64,000 bases of DNA from Lachnospiraceae bacterium (GTDB lineage: Bacteria > Bacillota > Clostridia > Lachnospirales > Lachnospiraceae): positions 62,001-126,000 of the forward strand of contig CAJTDN010000007.1 of assembly GCA_910574865.1 (NCBI GenBank), written 5' to 3'. The position numbers were made by a program, and so were the translations under genes. The notes beneath the pieces were generated by a model. That model ran no database searches. It was not told the DNA's origin and worked only from the letters and a program-made list of their open reading frames with translations. Below are positions 14,180-22,467 of this stretch, in pieces (within the stretch, counting starts at the first letter, position 1; each line of letters opens with the position of its first letter).

Positions 14180-14374
14180 ATGACGATAAACCTGATATTT
14201 AAAATTGCCGCGGTCGGCATACTTGTTTCCATATTAAGCCAGGTGCTCAAACACAGCGGGAGGGACGAGCAGGCGTTCCTGGTCAGCCTGGCCGGGTTGA
14301 TTTTGGTGCTGACCTGGATATTGCCGCAGATTTATGATTTGTTCATGACAGTGCAAAGGCTGTTCGCGTTGTAG
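14180..14374 (+). CDS. spoIIIAC: Stage III sporulation protein AC
   Basis: A 64-residue protein with two membrane helices (about 6-22 and 32-52) around the conserved charged loop HSGRDEQAF. Length and pattern are standard for SpoIIIAC, a small membrane part of the SpoIIIA channel. GGGAGG five bases before the ATG fixes the start; the frame is open further upstream but without support. The preceding intergenic hairpin may separate expression of AA-AB from the rest. Confidence 0.93.
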   Translation: MTINLIFKIAAVGILVSILSQVLKHSGRDEQAFLVSLAGLILVLTWILPQIYDLFMTVQRLFAL

Positions 14375-14456
14375 CGGGAGAACATGGAAGACACGTGCCA
14401 TGGGCGGTGGGTGCGGTGTTCGCGTCATGGACGGACGCGAAGAAAGGGGTGCGGGG

Positions 14457-14843
14457 ATGACGATTATGCAGATTGGAGCCGTCGGGGTTCTGGGTGCCTT
14501 GCTGGCGGTGCAGTTCAAGGCTTCGAAGGCGGAGTATGCCGTATATGTCAGCGTCGCGGTAGGCATTTTTTTGTTTTTCTGCATCGTGCAACGGCTCGGC
14601 TTTTTCGTGGACGTGGTTTCGCGGCTGAAGTCTTATATCAACGTGGACGTCGCGTACGTGCAGACGATGCTGAAAATGGTGGGTCTTACCTACATCGCCG
14701 AGTTTGCTTCGGGAATTTGCAAGGACGCGGGACACCAGGCGATTGCCGTGCAAATCGAGACGTTTTGCAAGCTGACGATTCTGGCCTTGGGGATGCCCGT
14801 TCTTTTGGCATTGTTCGAGGCGATACGGGAGTTTATGGCATGA
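14457..14843 (+). CDS. spoIIIAD: Stage III sporulation protein AD
   Basis: A 128-residue membrane protein with four hydrophobic segments, related to SpoIIIAC in its first half. It shows the family segment TYIAEFASGICKDAGHQAIA and the end LTILALGMPVLLALFE. The start MTIMQIGAVG matches relatives; the ribosome site is GAAAGGGG, rather weak. The stop overlaps the spoIIIAE start (ATGA), so the two are translationally coupled. Confidence 0.93.
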   Translation: MTIMQIGAVGVLGALLAVQFKASKAEYAVYVSVAVGIFLFFCIVQRLGFFVDVVSRLKSYINVDVAYVQTMLKMVGLTYIAEFASGICKDAGHQAIAVQIETFCKLTILALGMPVLLALFEAIREFMA

Positions 14844-16072
14844 GGAAGAAAATTGGCACGATGGTATTGTTTTTTTTATTGTCCCTGGCAATGCCCGGCT
14901 GTTTGGCCGTGCCGGCAAAGGCGGCCGGCGGGGACGCGGGAACCGGGCGTGGACAAGCGTACGCGGAGGACGGGGGGGAATCCGAAGAAAGGGCGGGGGA
15001 GGAAAATGAAAACGTCAGGGAGCAAATGGAGGAACGGCTTTTGGCGGAATTTGATTTCCGGGAGATTGACGACGGCTTGGCGGAAATGTTCCCGGGCCAG
15101 CGGGTTCTTTTTTCCGAGGTGCTTTCCTCCCTGATGGCCGGCGACCTCGAAGGAACCGGGCAAAAGTTGGTGGAGTACGTGAAGGACAGGCTCGGCTACG
15201 AATTTGCCAGCAATAGAAAGAGCGTCGCCTATATTTTGCTAATTGCAATCATGGCCGCCATCTTTACCAATTTTTCCGACGCCTTGCAAAGCCGCCAGGT
15301 GTCGCAGGTCGGCTTCTACATATTATACATGCTGATTATCACCATGTGCCTGCATTCGTTTCGCGTCGCGTTTGCCGGGATGGAGGGGCAGGTCGCGAAA
15401 GTGGTGGGGTTCATGCGCCTGCTTTGTCCCATGTACTTTTTGGCGGTGGCGCTTTCCTCCGGCAGCAGCAGCGCGGTGATGTTTTACGGGCTCGCCTTGT
15501 TTCTGATTTACGCCGTCGAGGCGGTGATCTTACATCTGGTGCTGCCGATGATTAACGTCTACATCATGCTTGAGGTGGTAAATTATCTTTTGGGAGGGGA
15601 CGCGTTAAGTGAATTTGCGGACTTGCTGAAAAAGCTCGTGACGTGGGGGCTTAAAACGATGTTTGGCATCGTCATCGGAATAAACGTCGTGCAAGGCCTT
15701 TTGGGGCCGGCCATCGACGTGCTCAAGAGGAGCGCGCTGACGAAGACGATCGAGGCCATCCCAGGCATCGGCAACACGTTCGGCAGCATTACGGACGTCG
15801 TGCTCGGTACGGCGGTACTGCTGAAAAACGGAATCGGGATGGCGGGCGCTGCGTTCCTTTTGCTGCTTTGCGTGGTTCCAGTGGTGCAGGTGGCGTTGGC
15901 ATGCCTCATGTTCAAGGTGACCGCCGCGCTCGTGCAGCCGGTTTCCGACGAACGGATTACCGGGTGCATCCGCAGCGTCAGCGAGGGATATGGGCTGATG
16001 CTGCGCACGTTTTTGACCGTGGCGGCACTGTTCCTTCTCACGATAGCCGTGGCGGCCGCCGCAACCTCGTAG
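14840..16072 (+). CDS. spoIIIAE: Stage III sporulation protein AE
   Basis: A 410-residue polytopic membrane protein, the largest SpoIIIA channel subunit. A signal peptide (about 1-30, core VLFFLLSLAMPGCLA) is followed by a soluble segment rich in Gly/Glu, then about seven hydrophobic segments. Family segments include SRQVSQVG-like QSRQVSQVGFYI, LVTWGLKTMFGIVIGINVVQ and SVSEGYGLMLRTFLTVAAL. The start is the ATG overlapping the spoIIIAD stop; the same frame stays open upstream across AD but has no separate start. About 100 bases separate it from spoIIIAF. Confidence 0.94.
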   Translation: MRKKIGTMVLFFLLSLAMPGCLAVPAKAAGGDAGTGRGQAYAEDGGESEERAGEENENVREQMEERLLAEFDFREIDDGLAEMFPGQRVLFSEVLSSLMAGDLEGTGQKLVEYVKDRLGYEFASNRKSVAYILLIAIMAAIFTNFSDALQSRQVSQVGFYILYMLIITMCLHSFRVAFAGMEGQVAKVVGFMRLLCPMYFLAVALSSGSSSAVMFYGLALFLIYAVEAVILHLVLPMINVYIMLEVVNYLLGGDALSEFADLLKKLVTWGLKTMFGIVIGINVVQGLLGPAIDVLKRSALTKTIEAIPGIGNTFGSITDVVLGTAVLLKNGIGMAGAAFLLLLCVVPVVQVALACLMFKVTAALVQPVSDERITGCIRSVSEGYGLMLRTFLTVAALFLLTIAVAAAATS

Positions 16073-16173
16073 GGAAGTGGCGCGTGCCGACGGATTGGTT
16101 TTGATATGAAGAGGACGACCCGCCACGGGGTTCATGTAAACTTCACCAAGTGTTAGCGGGGAGGAGGGAAGAG

Positions 16174-16578
16174 ATGTTGGACGTGCTTTATGAATGGATA
16201 CAGAACCTGGTGTTCTTTTTGCTGATCGCGGGCATGGCGCTGGACGCGCTGCCGGGAACGGCGTACCGTAAATACGTGCGCTTCTTTACCGGAATGGTGG
16301 TCATCCTTTTACTGGCGTCGCCGATTTTCAAGCTGAGCGGGATCACGCAAAACTTTGAGGGACTTTACCACGGCGAAGAGTATGGGCGGATGCTGCGCGA
16401 GGTGGAATCCATGGAGCGGTATTTCCAGGAGACGGGCGAGGAATTCTGGGAAAACCAGGCGGAGTCGGCGGGCGGGGGCGGCGAGAGTGCCGGGACGGGC
16501 GTGGAAAGCGTGGGAACTGGCGGCAGCGGCGTGGAGGTAGAAGACATAGAAGTGGAGGACGTTCGGATTGGGGAATAA
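16174..16578 (+). CDS. spoIIIAF: Stage III sporulation protein AF
   Basis: A 134-residue protein with two N-terminal membrane helices (about 9-28 and 38-55) separated by GTAYRKYVRFFTGM, as in SpoIIIAF. In relatives a ring-forming domain follows. Here the region after about residue 85 is a low-complexity Gly/Glu/Val tail (ESAGGGGESAGTGVESVG-like), and the protein is shorter than the usual 170-200 residues, so the ring-building module may be reduced or lost. GGGGAGGAGGG precedes the ATG. Confidence 0.88.
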   Translation: MLDVLYEWIQNLVFFLLIAGMALDALPGTAYRKYVRFFTGMVVILLLASPIFKLSGITQNFEGLYHGEEYGRMLREVESMERYFQETGEEFWENQAESAGGGGESAGTGVESVGTGGSGVEVEDIEVEDVRIGE

Positions 16579-17161
16579 TTGGATGGAAAAGTTGAAACTG
16601 TGGTGCGGGCATCCGAAGCTTCCTAACAAGACGCAGCTTTTGACCATGTTCCTGGTCGGGATCCTTTTGTTGGTCGTCGCCTGGCCGATGCCGGGGCAGG
16701 AGCCGGAGGAGAAGGGGGACGCGGAGCCGGTTTCGGATTCGGGGCTGTCGGACGAGGAGGCGTACCAGGAATATCTGGAGAAGCGGATTGCCCGCGCGCT
16801 CGAACAGGTGGAGGGCGTTGGCAGGGCGGAGGTCGTCATCACGCTGAAATCCACGGCGGAGAAGGTGGTGGAAAAGGACCAGGTTTCTGACAGCCAGACG
16901 AGCAGCGAGGCCGACAGCGTGGGTGGAACCCGCACCATCGACGAGCGTTCCTCGCAAAGGGAGAGCGTTTACGAACAGCGTTCGGACGGGACGCAGACCC
17001 CGTACGTGCGCAAGGAGCTGACACCGGAAATCGGGGGCGTGCTGATCGTGTGCGACGGTGGCGACAACGCGGTCGTGATTCGTGACATTACGGAGGCGGT
17101 ACAGGCATTATTTGGGGTGGAGGCGCATAAAATAAAAATAATGAAAAGGACAGATACATAA
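16568..17161 (+). CDS. spoIIIAG: Stage III sporulation protein AG
   Basis: A 197-residue protein with one membrane helix (about 24-41) and an extracytoplasmic ring-building domain. In SpoIIIAG this domain makes a large ring between the two membranes. Family hallmarks are LEKRIARALEQVEGVGRAEVVITL and the C-terminal EIGGVLIVCDGGDNAVVIRD followed by LFGVEAHKIKIMK. The TTG start overlaps the spoIIIAF stop and follows GGAGG by nine bases; an ATG five codons later (16583) is an equally possible start with a weaker GGGG site. Confidence 0.93.
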   Translation: MGNNWMEKLKLWCGHPKLPNKTQLLTMFLVGILLLVVAWPMPGQEPEEKGDAEPVSDSGLSDEEAYQEYLEKRIARALEQVEGVGRAEVVITLKSTAEKVVEKDQVSDSQTSSEADSVGGTRTIDERSSQRESVYEQRSDGTQTPYVRKELTPEIGGVLIVCDGGDNAVVIRDITEAVQALFGVEAHKIKIMKRTDT

Positions 17162-17175
17162 AAGGAGGTTTACAA

Positions 17176-17787
17176 GTGAAACGTATATTTAAGAAGAACC
17201 AAATCATTATTACCACCCTGGCGGTCATGATTGCCATTGCCGGATACCTGAACTATTCGGGGGCGCTTTTTGACGGGAAGAAGGATGACACGACGCAGGC
17301 CAACGCCGACCTTGCCAACCAGGAGCTTTTGGACATTTCCGACGAGGACCTGGCGACTGGCACGGACGACATCTTAAGCAATGACTCCGAGGTGGAGGGG
17401 GTTCCCGGCGAGGCGGTACTGACGGGTTCCGGCGCGGAGACGACCGTTGCCCAGGCCAAGGTTTCGAGGGAACAGGTGCGCTCGCAGAACAAGGAGACGC
17501 TGCAGTCCATCATCGACAACACCAACATCAGCGACGAGGAAAAGCAGGAGGCCGTGTCGCAGCTCGTGCGCATGACGGAGATTGCCGAACAGGAGATGGC
17601 GATTGAGACGCTGATGGCTTCCAAGGGATTTTCCGAGTCGGTGGTCAACCTGACGGAGGATTCCGCGGACATCGTGGTCAACGCGGCCGAGCTCACGGAC
17701 GCGAACCGGGCGCAGATTGAGGACATCGTGAGCCGCAAGACGCAAATCGCGCCGGAAAACATCGTAATCACGCCGATTCACGAGTAA
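17176..17787 (+). CDS. spoIIIAH: Stage III sporulation protein AH
   Basis: A 203-residue protein with an N-terminal membrane helix (about 9-27) and an extracytoplasmic ring-building domain that pairs with forespore SpoIIQ in relatives. The helical segment SREQVRSQNKETLQSIIDN and the end DIVVNAAELTDANRAQIEDI are typical. It starts with GTG behind AAAGGAGG at good spacing. It is the last gene of the complete spoIIIA operon; no clear intrinsic terminator follows before the prfC promoter. Confidence 0.94.
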   Translation: MKRIFKKNQIIITTLAVMIAIAGYLNYSGALFDGKKDDTTQANADLANQELLDISDEDLATGTDDILSNDSEVEGVPGEAVLTGSGAETTVAQAKVSREQVRSQNKETLQSIIDNTNISDEEKQEAVSQLVRMTEIAEQEMAIETLMASKGFSESVVNLTEDSADIVVNAAELTDANRAQIEDIVSRKTQIAPENIVITPIHE

Positions 17788-17843
17788 AAACGCGGGGAAT
17801 GGAAAAAATAAACGGGAAAATGGGCGAAATTAAAAACCAGGCG

Positions 17844-17872
17844 TTGCCATGGATGTAAGAAAGTGGTATAGT
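17844..17872 (+). promoter_or_regulatory. Promoter of prfC
   Basis: TTGCCA, 17 bases, TATAGT, about 64 bases before the prfC start. Confidence 0.65.
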
Positions 17873-17935
17873 AGAATACGCACCGCGCGAGGCGGACTTA
17901 AGCCGCTCGCCGCAAAAAATAATAGGAGAGCCATC

Positions 17936-19525
17936 ATGGATTTTACGAATGAAATAAAGAAGCGGAGGACGTTCGCCATCATTTCCCACCCGGACGCGGG
18001 AAAGACGACGCTGACCGAGAAGTTCCTGCTCTATGGCGGGGCCATCAACACGGCCGGCTCGGTGAAGGGCAAGGCGACGGCCAAGCACGCCGTTTCCGAC
18101 TGGATGGAGATTGAGAAGGAGCGCGGTATTTCCGTCACTTCCTCCGTGCTGCAGTTTGGTTACGGTGGTTACTGCATCAACATTTTAGATACGCCAGGCC
18201 ATCAGGATTTTTCGGAGGACACCTACCGTACGCTGATGGCCGCCGACTCGGCGGTCATGGTCATCGACGGGTCGAAGGGGGTGGAGGCGCAGACGCGCAA
18301 GCTGTTCAAGGTTTGCGTGATGCGCCACATCCCGATTTTCACGTTCATCAACAAGATGGATCGTGACGCGATGGACACCTTCGAGCTGCTTGACGACATT
18401 GAGAAGGAACTTGGCATCGCGACTTGTCCAATCAACTGGCCGATTGGATCCGGCAAGGCCTTCCAGGGCGTGTACGAACGGCAGGGCAAGACGATAGAGC
18501 TGTTTTCCGGCACGCAGAAGGGCACCCGCGTCGGCGAGGTGCGGACGGTGGATGCCGCGGGCGGCCGGCTCGAGCAGGTTATCGGTGCGGCCGCGAAGGA
18601 AAAACTGGAAGAAGAAATCGAACTGCTTGACGGCGCGGCGGCCGAGTTCGACCAGGAGCTCGTGTCGAAGGGGGAGCTGTCCCCGGTATTTTTCGGCTCC
18701 GCCCTGACCAATTTCGGGGTGGAGACCTTTTTGCGCCATTTTTTGGAGATGACGACCTCCCCCCTGCCGAGGATGTCCGACCATGGAATGGTTGACCCGA
18801 TGGAAGAGACGGCGTTTTCCGCGTTCGTGTTCAAGATTCAGGCCAACATGAACAAGGCGCACCGTGACCGTATTGCGTTCATGCGCATCTGTTCGGGGGC
18901 GTTCACGGCCGGGATGGACGTTTGGCACGTACAAGGCGGCAAACAGATTCGCCTTTCCCAGCCGCAGCAGATGATGGCAAGCGAGCGGAAAATTATCGAG
19001 ACGGCGTATGGCGGCGACATCATCGGCGTGTTCGATCCGGGCATCTTTTCCATCGGCGACACGTTGACGACCTCCAGGGACAAATATGCCTACGAGGGAA
19101 TTCCTACGTTCGCCCCGGAGCATTTCGCCCGCGTGCGGCAATTGGACACCATGAAGCGCAAGCAATTCGTCAAGGGCATCAACCAGATTGCCCAGGAAGG
19201 CGCGATACAGATTTTCCAGGAGTACAATACCGGCATGGAGGAAATCATCGTCGGCGTGGTCGGCGTGCTGCAGTTCGACGTGCTGAAGTACCGTTTGAAA
19301 AATGAGTACAACGTGGACATTTTGCTGGAGAACCTTCCATACGAGTACATCCGCTGGATTGAAAACGAAGGGATTGACATGGATGCCTTAAGCGGCACGT
19401 CGGACATGAAGAAAATCAAGGACCTGCACGGCAGGCCGCTTCTTTTGTTCGTCCATGAGTGGAGCGTGCGCATGACGCTGGAACGGAATCCCGACTTGCG
19501 GCTGTCGGAGTTCGGGCGGTCATAA
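17936..19525 (+). CDS. prfC: Peptide chain release factor 3
   Basis: A 529-residue translational GTPase that recycles RF1 and RF2 from the ribosome. GTPase motifs are G1 HPDAGKTT, G3 DTPGHQDF and G4 NKMDRD; switch region ERGISVTSSVLQF is of the RF3 type, which distinguishes it from EF-G. Length equals the family norm. The start MDFTNEIKKRR follows TAGGAGAGCC. It seems to be monocistronic. LepA or TypA are excluded by the RF3-specific N- and C-terminal segments. Confidence 0.96.
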   Translation: MDFTNEIKKRRTFAIISHPDAGKTTLTEKFLLYGGAINTAGSVKGKATAKHAVSDWMEIEKERGISVTSSVLQFGYGGYCINILDTPGHQDFSEDTYRTLMAADSAVMVIDGSKGVEAQTRKLFKVCVMRHIPIFTFINKMDRDAMDTFELLDDIEKELGIATCPINWPIGSGKAFQGVYERQGKTIELFSGTQKGTRVGEVRTVDAAGGRLEQVIGAAAKEKLEEEIELLDGAAAEFDQELVSKGELSPVFFGSALTNFGVETFLRHFLEMTTSPLPRMSDHGMVDPMEETAFSAFVFKIQANMNKAHRDRIAFMRICSGAFTAGMDVWHVQGGKQIRLSQPQQMMASERKIIETAYGGDIIGVFDPGIFSIGDTLTTSRDKYAYEGIPTFAPEHFARVRQLDTMKRKQFVKGINQIAQEGAIQIFQEYNTGMEEIIVGVVGVLQFDVLKYRLKNEYNVDILLENLPYEYIRWIENEGIDMDALSGTSDMKKIKDLHGRPLLLFVHEWSVRMTLERNPDLRLSEFGRS

Positions 19526-19701
19526 GGCCGGGGGATGATTACGGATTGTTTCGCCGCAAGCAGCTTTCACAATCCTGCCCGCAATTCGGATTCCCATGGG
19601 GCTTCGCCCACTTCATCCTCATTGTGGGGCGTGTTATAAAGTCTGTTCCCACTGATATGCAAGCATATCGTGGGGAAATAACACTGTAATCAATATTTTT
19701 G

Positions 19702-19730
19702 TTTGCAAAAAGAAGGATATTTGTTATAAT
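19702..19730 (+). promoter_or_regulatory. Promoter of the Asp23-nusB transcript
   Basis: TTTGCA, 17 bases, perfect TATAAT. Upstream, a hairpin CCCAC-GATATGC/GCATATC-GTGGG (about 19648-19675) may end the prfC transcript; it lacks a T-run. Confidence 0.6.
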
Positions 19731-19806
19731 ACTATAAGGTGGCGGGAAAACTTTGAAAGGGACATGCCCCGCCAAGGAGATTGATGACCGAACGGAGGTT
19801 TTTGAA

Positions 19807-20190
19807 ATGGCAAAGGACGAGAGGACGACGTATACGATACAGCAGGACGCCAACAAGGGTGAAATCAAGATTGCGGACGAGGTGGTGGCAATCATCGCCG
19901 GGCTGGCCGCGACGGAAGTGGAGGGCGTGGACTGCTTGAACGGCAGGCTGACGAACGAGACCATCAGCCGCCAGGGAATTAAGAACTTGTCCAAGGGCGT
20001 GCGCGTGGACGTGCTTGAGGGTATCGTCACGGTGTCGCTGGCGTTGGTGTTGAAGTACAATTACAGCATCGTGAACGTGACGGCCAAGGTGCAGGAGAAG
20101 GTAAAGACGGCGATTGAGAACATGACCGGGCTGGAAGTGGCGGACGTCAACATCCGCGTGGCAGGCGTGGAGATGGGAGCGCAGGCGTAG
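19807..20190 (+). CDS. Asp23/Gls24 family envelope stress response protein
   Basis: A 127-residue Asp23/DUF322 protein (YqhY-like in Bacillus, where it lies near nusB and accBC). Typical stretches are GEIKIADEVVAIIAGLAATEVEGV, LSKGVRVDVLEGIVTVSLAL, and VQEKVKTAIENMTGLEVADVNIRVAGV at the end. In Bacillus it is linked to control of acetyl-CoA carboxylase; elsewhere Asp23 proteins relate to cell-wall stress. The ATG follows GGAGG by nine bases. The neighbour nusB agrees with the usual gene order. Confidence 0.92.
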   Translation: MAKDERTTYTIQQDANKGEIKIADEVVAIIAGLAATEVEGVDCLNGRLTNETISRQGIKNLSKGVRVDVLEGIVTVSLALVLKYNYSIVNVTAKVQEKVKTAIENMTGLEVADVNIRVAGVEMGAQA

Positions 20191-20291
20191 CCGGGACACC
20201 GGGTATGGCGAACCGGGATGGGCTGGCGGGAACAAGGCGGTTTCCCTCGTCTGCCATACAAGCGCGGACTTACGCTCGTGGAGGTACGAGG

Positions 20292-20711
20292 ATGATAAGG
20301 ACAGAACTTCGGGAGCATATATTCAAGATGTTGTACCAGGTCGAATTTCACGGGGCGGAGGAGATGCAGGAGCCTTTGCGGCTGTATCTTGACGCCTTGG
20401 GGCATGCCACGGAAGACGACAAGGCATATATGCAAAATAAGTACGGGGCGGTTGCAGGACGGCTGCCGGAGATTGACAAGCTGCTCAACGAGAACACGCA
20501 GGGCTGGAAGACGAAACGGATGAACAAGGTCGACTTGGCCATTTTACGGCTCGCGGTCTATGAGATGGCGTGGGACGAGGACATTCCGACCAAGGTCGCC
20601 ATCAACGAGGCGGTCGAGCTGGCGAAGCGTTTTGGCGGGGACGACAGCCCGTCCTTCGTGAACGGGGTGCTGGGCAAGGTGGCCCGTGGCGACGACGTGA
20701 CGGGCGACTGA
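20292..20711 (+). CDS. nusB: Transcription antitermination protein NusB
   Basis: A 139-residue all-helical RNA-binding protein that, with NusE/S10, forms the antitermination complex for rRNA operons. Segments RTELREHIFKMLYQVEFH, VDLAILRLAVYEMAWDEDIP and VAINEAVELAKRFGGDDSPSFVNGVLG are hallmark NusB. The start codon follows GGAGGTACGAGG. It is downstream of the Asp23-family gene and followed by a multi-hairpin repeat before xseA. Confidence 0.95.
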   Translation: MIRTELREHIFKMLYQVEFHGAEEMQEPLRLYLDALGHATEDDKAYMQNKYGAVAGRLPEIDKLLNENTQGWKTKRMNKVDLAILRLAVYEMAWDEDIPTKVAINEAVELAKRFGGDDSPSFVNGVLGKVARGDDVTGD

Positions 20712-20730
20712 AACTTCGTTCCTACGACAC

Positions 20731-20818
20731 AAAACCCTCCGGGGGATGCGCACAAGCGCGAGAAGAAACATGTCGCCAAGGCGACCGCGCTTGGCGCGGG
20801 AGTTTCGCAAGCGAAACT
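20731..20818. repeat. Dispersed multi-hairpin repeat, copy 2
   Basis: Starts CCTCCGGGGGATGCGC. Stem positions match copies 1 and 3, but the middle stem is TCGCC/GGCGA instead of GGCTGC/GCAGCC, a paired change that keeps the structure. The last stem, GTTTCGC/GCGAAAC, is perfect here. It lies between nusB and xseA. Confidence 0.65.
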
Positions 20819-20846
20819 CTTTGTTATGATGATGGGAGGCGGGTGT

Positions 20847-22070
20847 ATGCGCAATGTCTACACGGTCAGGCAGGTGAACGCTTACATCAAAAACATGTTC
20901 AGCCAGGACTTCATGCTGAACCGCATTTATGTGAAAGGCGAAGTCTCGAACTGTAAGTACCATACTTCCGGCCATATATATTTTTCTTTGAAGGACGAGT
21001 CCGGCACGATAGCCTGCGTCATGTTCGCGGGTGCACGGTCAGGGCTTTCTTTTCGTATGCAGGAAGGACAGAAGGTTGTCGTGCTGGGGAGCGTGGCCGT
21101 CTATGAGCGTGACGGGAAATACCAGCTTTACGCCAAGGAAATCATTTTGGACGGCGTGGGGGACTTGTACGAGCGCTTCGAGGCGTTAAAAAAGGAACTG
21201 GAGGAGACGGGGATGTTCGCGCCGCAGTATAAGCAACCCATTCCCAGATACGCGAAAACCGTCGGTATCGTCACGGCCCCGACCGGGGCGGCGGTGCGTG
21301 ACGTCATACATGTCGCCGGCAGGCGTAACCCTTACGTGCAGTTAGTTCTTTACCCGGCCCTGGTGCAGGGCGAGGGGGCGGTGGAAAGCATCGTGCGCGG
21401 AATCCGCGCGCTGGAACGGTACAAGGTTGACGTGATAATCGTGGGCCGGGGCGGCGGTTCCATCGAGGACTTGTGGGCGTTTAACGAGGAAGCCGTGGCG
21501 AGGGCGATTTTTGACTGCGGCGTGCCGGTGATTTCGGCGGTCGGGCATGAGACGGACGTTTTGATTTCCGATTTCGTGGCAGATTTACGGGCGCCGACCC
21601 CGTCCGCGGCGGCGGAACTGGCCGTGAGCGAATACGTGGTTTTGGAAGGACGTATGCTGGAGGGTGGGATGCGGCTCCGGCGGCAGATGCAGGCGCGCGT
21701 GCGGGAGCACAGGCAGCGGTTGGAGCAGCTGTCCCTCCGGCTCAAGCATGCAAGTCCCCAGCAGAGGCTCAATGAAAACCGACAGCGTTCGGCAGATTTT
21801 GAGACGGCCCTGCGCCGCCTGATGGGGCGTGCAACCGAGGCACGGCGGCACCAAATGGCCATTTATATTGAAAAAATGCGGGGACTGTCCCCGCTCTTGA
21901 AATTGAACCAGGGCTATTCGTACATGGAAGACGCGAACGGCCGCCAGATTCGTTCCGTTCTGCAGGTCGCGGCGGGCGACGAGGTGCGGGTTTTTGTGAA
22001 GGACGGGTGCGTCACGGCGGATGTCAAGAAGGTGCAAAAGGGGAACGGTTTTAACGGCCATATGCCGTAA
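20847..22070 (+). CDS. xseA: Exodeoxyribonuclease VII large subunit
   Basis: A 407-residue large subunit of ExoVII, which degrades single-stranded DNA into oligonucleotides together with XseB. An N-terminal OB-fold (about 1-100, with VYTVRQVNAYIKNMF and SGHIYFSLKDESGTI) is followed by the catalytic region (VGIVTAPTGAAVRDVIHVAGRRNP, DVIIVGRGGGSIEDLWAFN, GHETDVLISDFVADLRAPTPS) and a C-terminal coiled coil. The start MRNVYTVRQ follows GGGAGG by seven bases. It heads a long, tightly spaced cluster running to recN. Confidence 0.95.
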   Translation: MRNVYTVRQVNAYIKNMFSQDFMLNRIYVKGEVSNCKYHTSGHIYFSLKDESGTIACVMFAGARSGLSFRMQEGQKVVVLGSVAVYERDGKYQLYAKEIILDGVGDLYERFEALKKELEETGMFAPQYKQPIPRYAKTVGIVTAPTGAAVRDVIHVAGRRNPYVQLVLYPALVQGEGAVESIVRGIRALERYKVDVIIVGRGGGSIEDLWAFNEEAVARAIFDCGVPVISAVGHETDVLISDFVADLRAPTPSAAAELAVSEYVVLEGRMLEGGMRLRRQMQARVREHRQRLEQLSLRLKHASPQQRLNENRQRSADFETALRRLMGRATEARRHQMAIYIEKMRGLSPLLKLNQGYSYMEDANGRQIRSVLQVAAGDEVRVFVKDGCVTADVKKVQKGNGFNGHMP

Positions 22071-22113
22071 CCGTTTAGCATTTGTTGAACGGTCGCGCAA
22101 AAGGAGGATTGGC

Positions 22114-22392
22114 ATGGCTTCGAAGAAAACGAACGGGGACAAGATGACGAAAACGAAAGTGGACGTGCAAGCGCAAGAAGCGGCAGGCGAGGAACAGCTT
22201 CCTTTGGAGGAAATGTTCGAGCGGATGGAGGCCATCGTCGGCAGGATGGAGACGGAGGACGTAAGCCTCGAGGAGTCTTTCCGGCTTTACAGCGAGGGGA
22301 TGCGTCTTCTGAAAAAATGCAACGAGACCATCGACACCGTGGAAAAGAAGGTGCTGGTGCTCGACGAGAACGGGGAGACATATGAATTCTGA
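22114..22392 (+). CDS. xseB: Exodeoxyribonuclease VII small subunit
   Basis: A 92-residue small subunit. The conserved core LEEMFERMEAIVGRMETEDVSLEESFRLYSEGM is present, preceded by a short basic, Lys-rich N-terminus that is longer than usual. AAAAGGAGGATT sets the ATG. Its last codons are the first unit of a four-unit tandem repeat that runs into ispA. Confidence 0.93.
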   Translation: MASKKTNGDKMTKTKVDVQAQEAAGEEQLPLEEMFERMEAIVGRMETEDVSLEESFRLYSEGMRLLKKCNETIDTVEKKVLVLDENGETYEF

Positions 22393-22467
22393 CAAGATAG
22401 GGAAACGCACGGATTCTGACGGGGATGCAAAAACACGTGAATTTTGACGAGAATGGAGAGACACATG
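22357..22467 (+). repeat. Four degenerate 27-28 bp tandem repeats across the xseB-ispA junction
   Basis: Units end at 22384, 22411, 22439 and 22467 and share ATTYTGACGAGAAYGGRGAG followed by ACAYATG. The first covers the xseB 3' end, the last contains the ribosome site and ATG of ispA. The pattern implies tandem duplication of the intergenic start region followed by drift. Confidence 0.65.
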
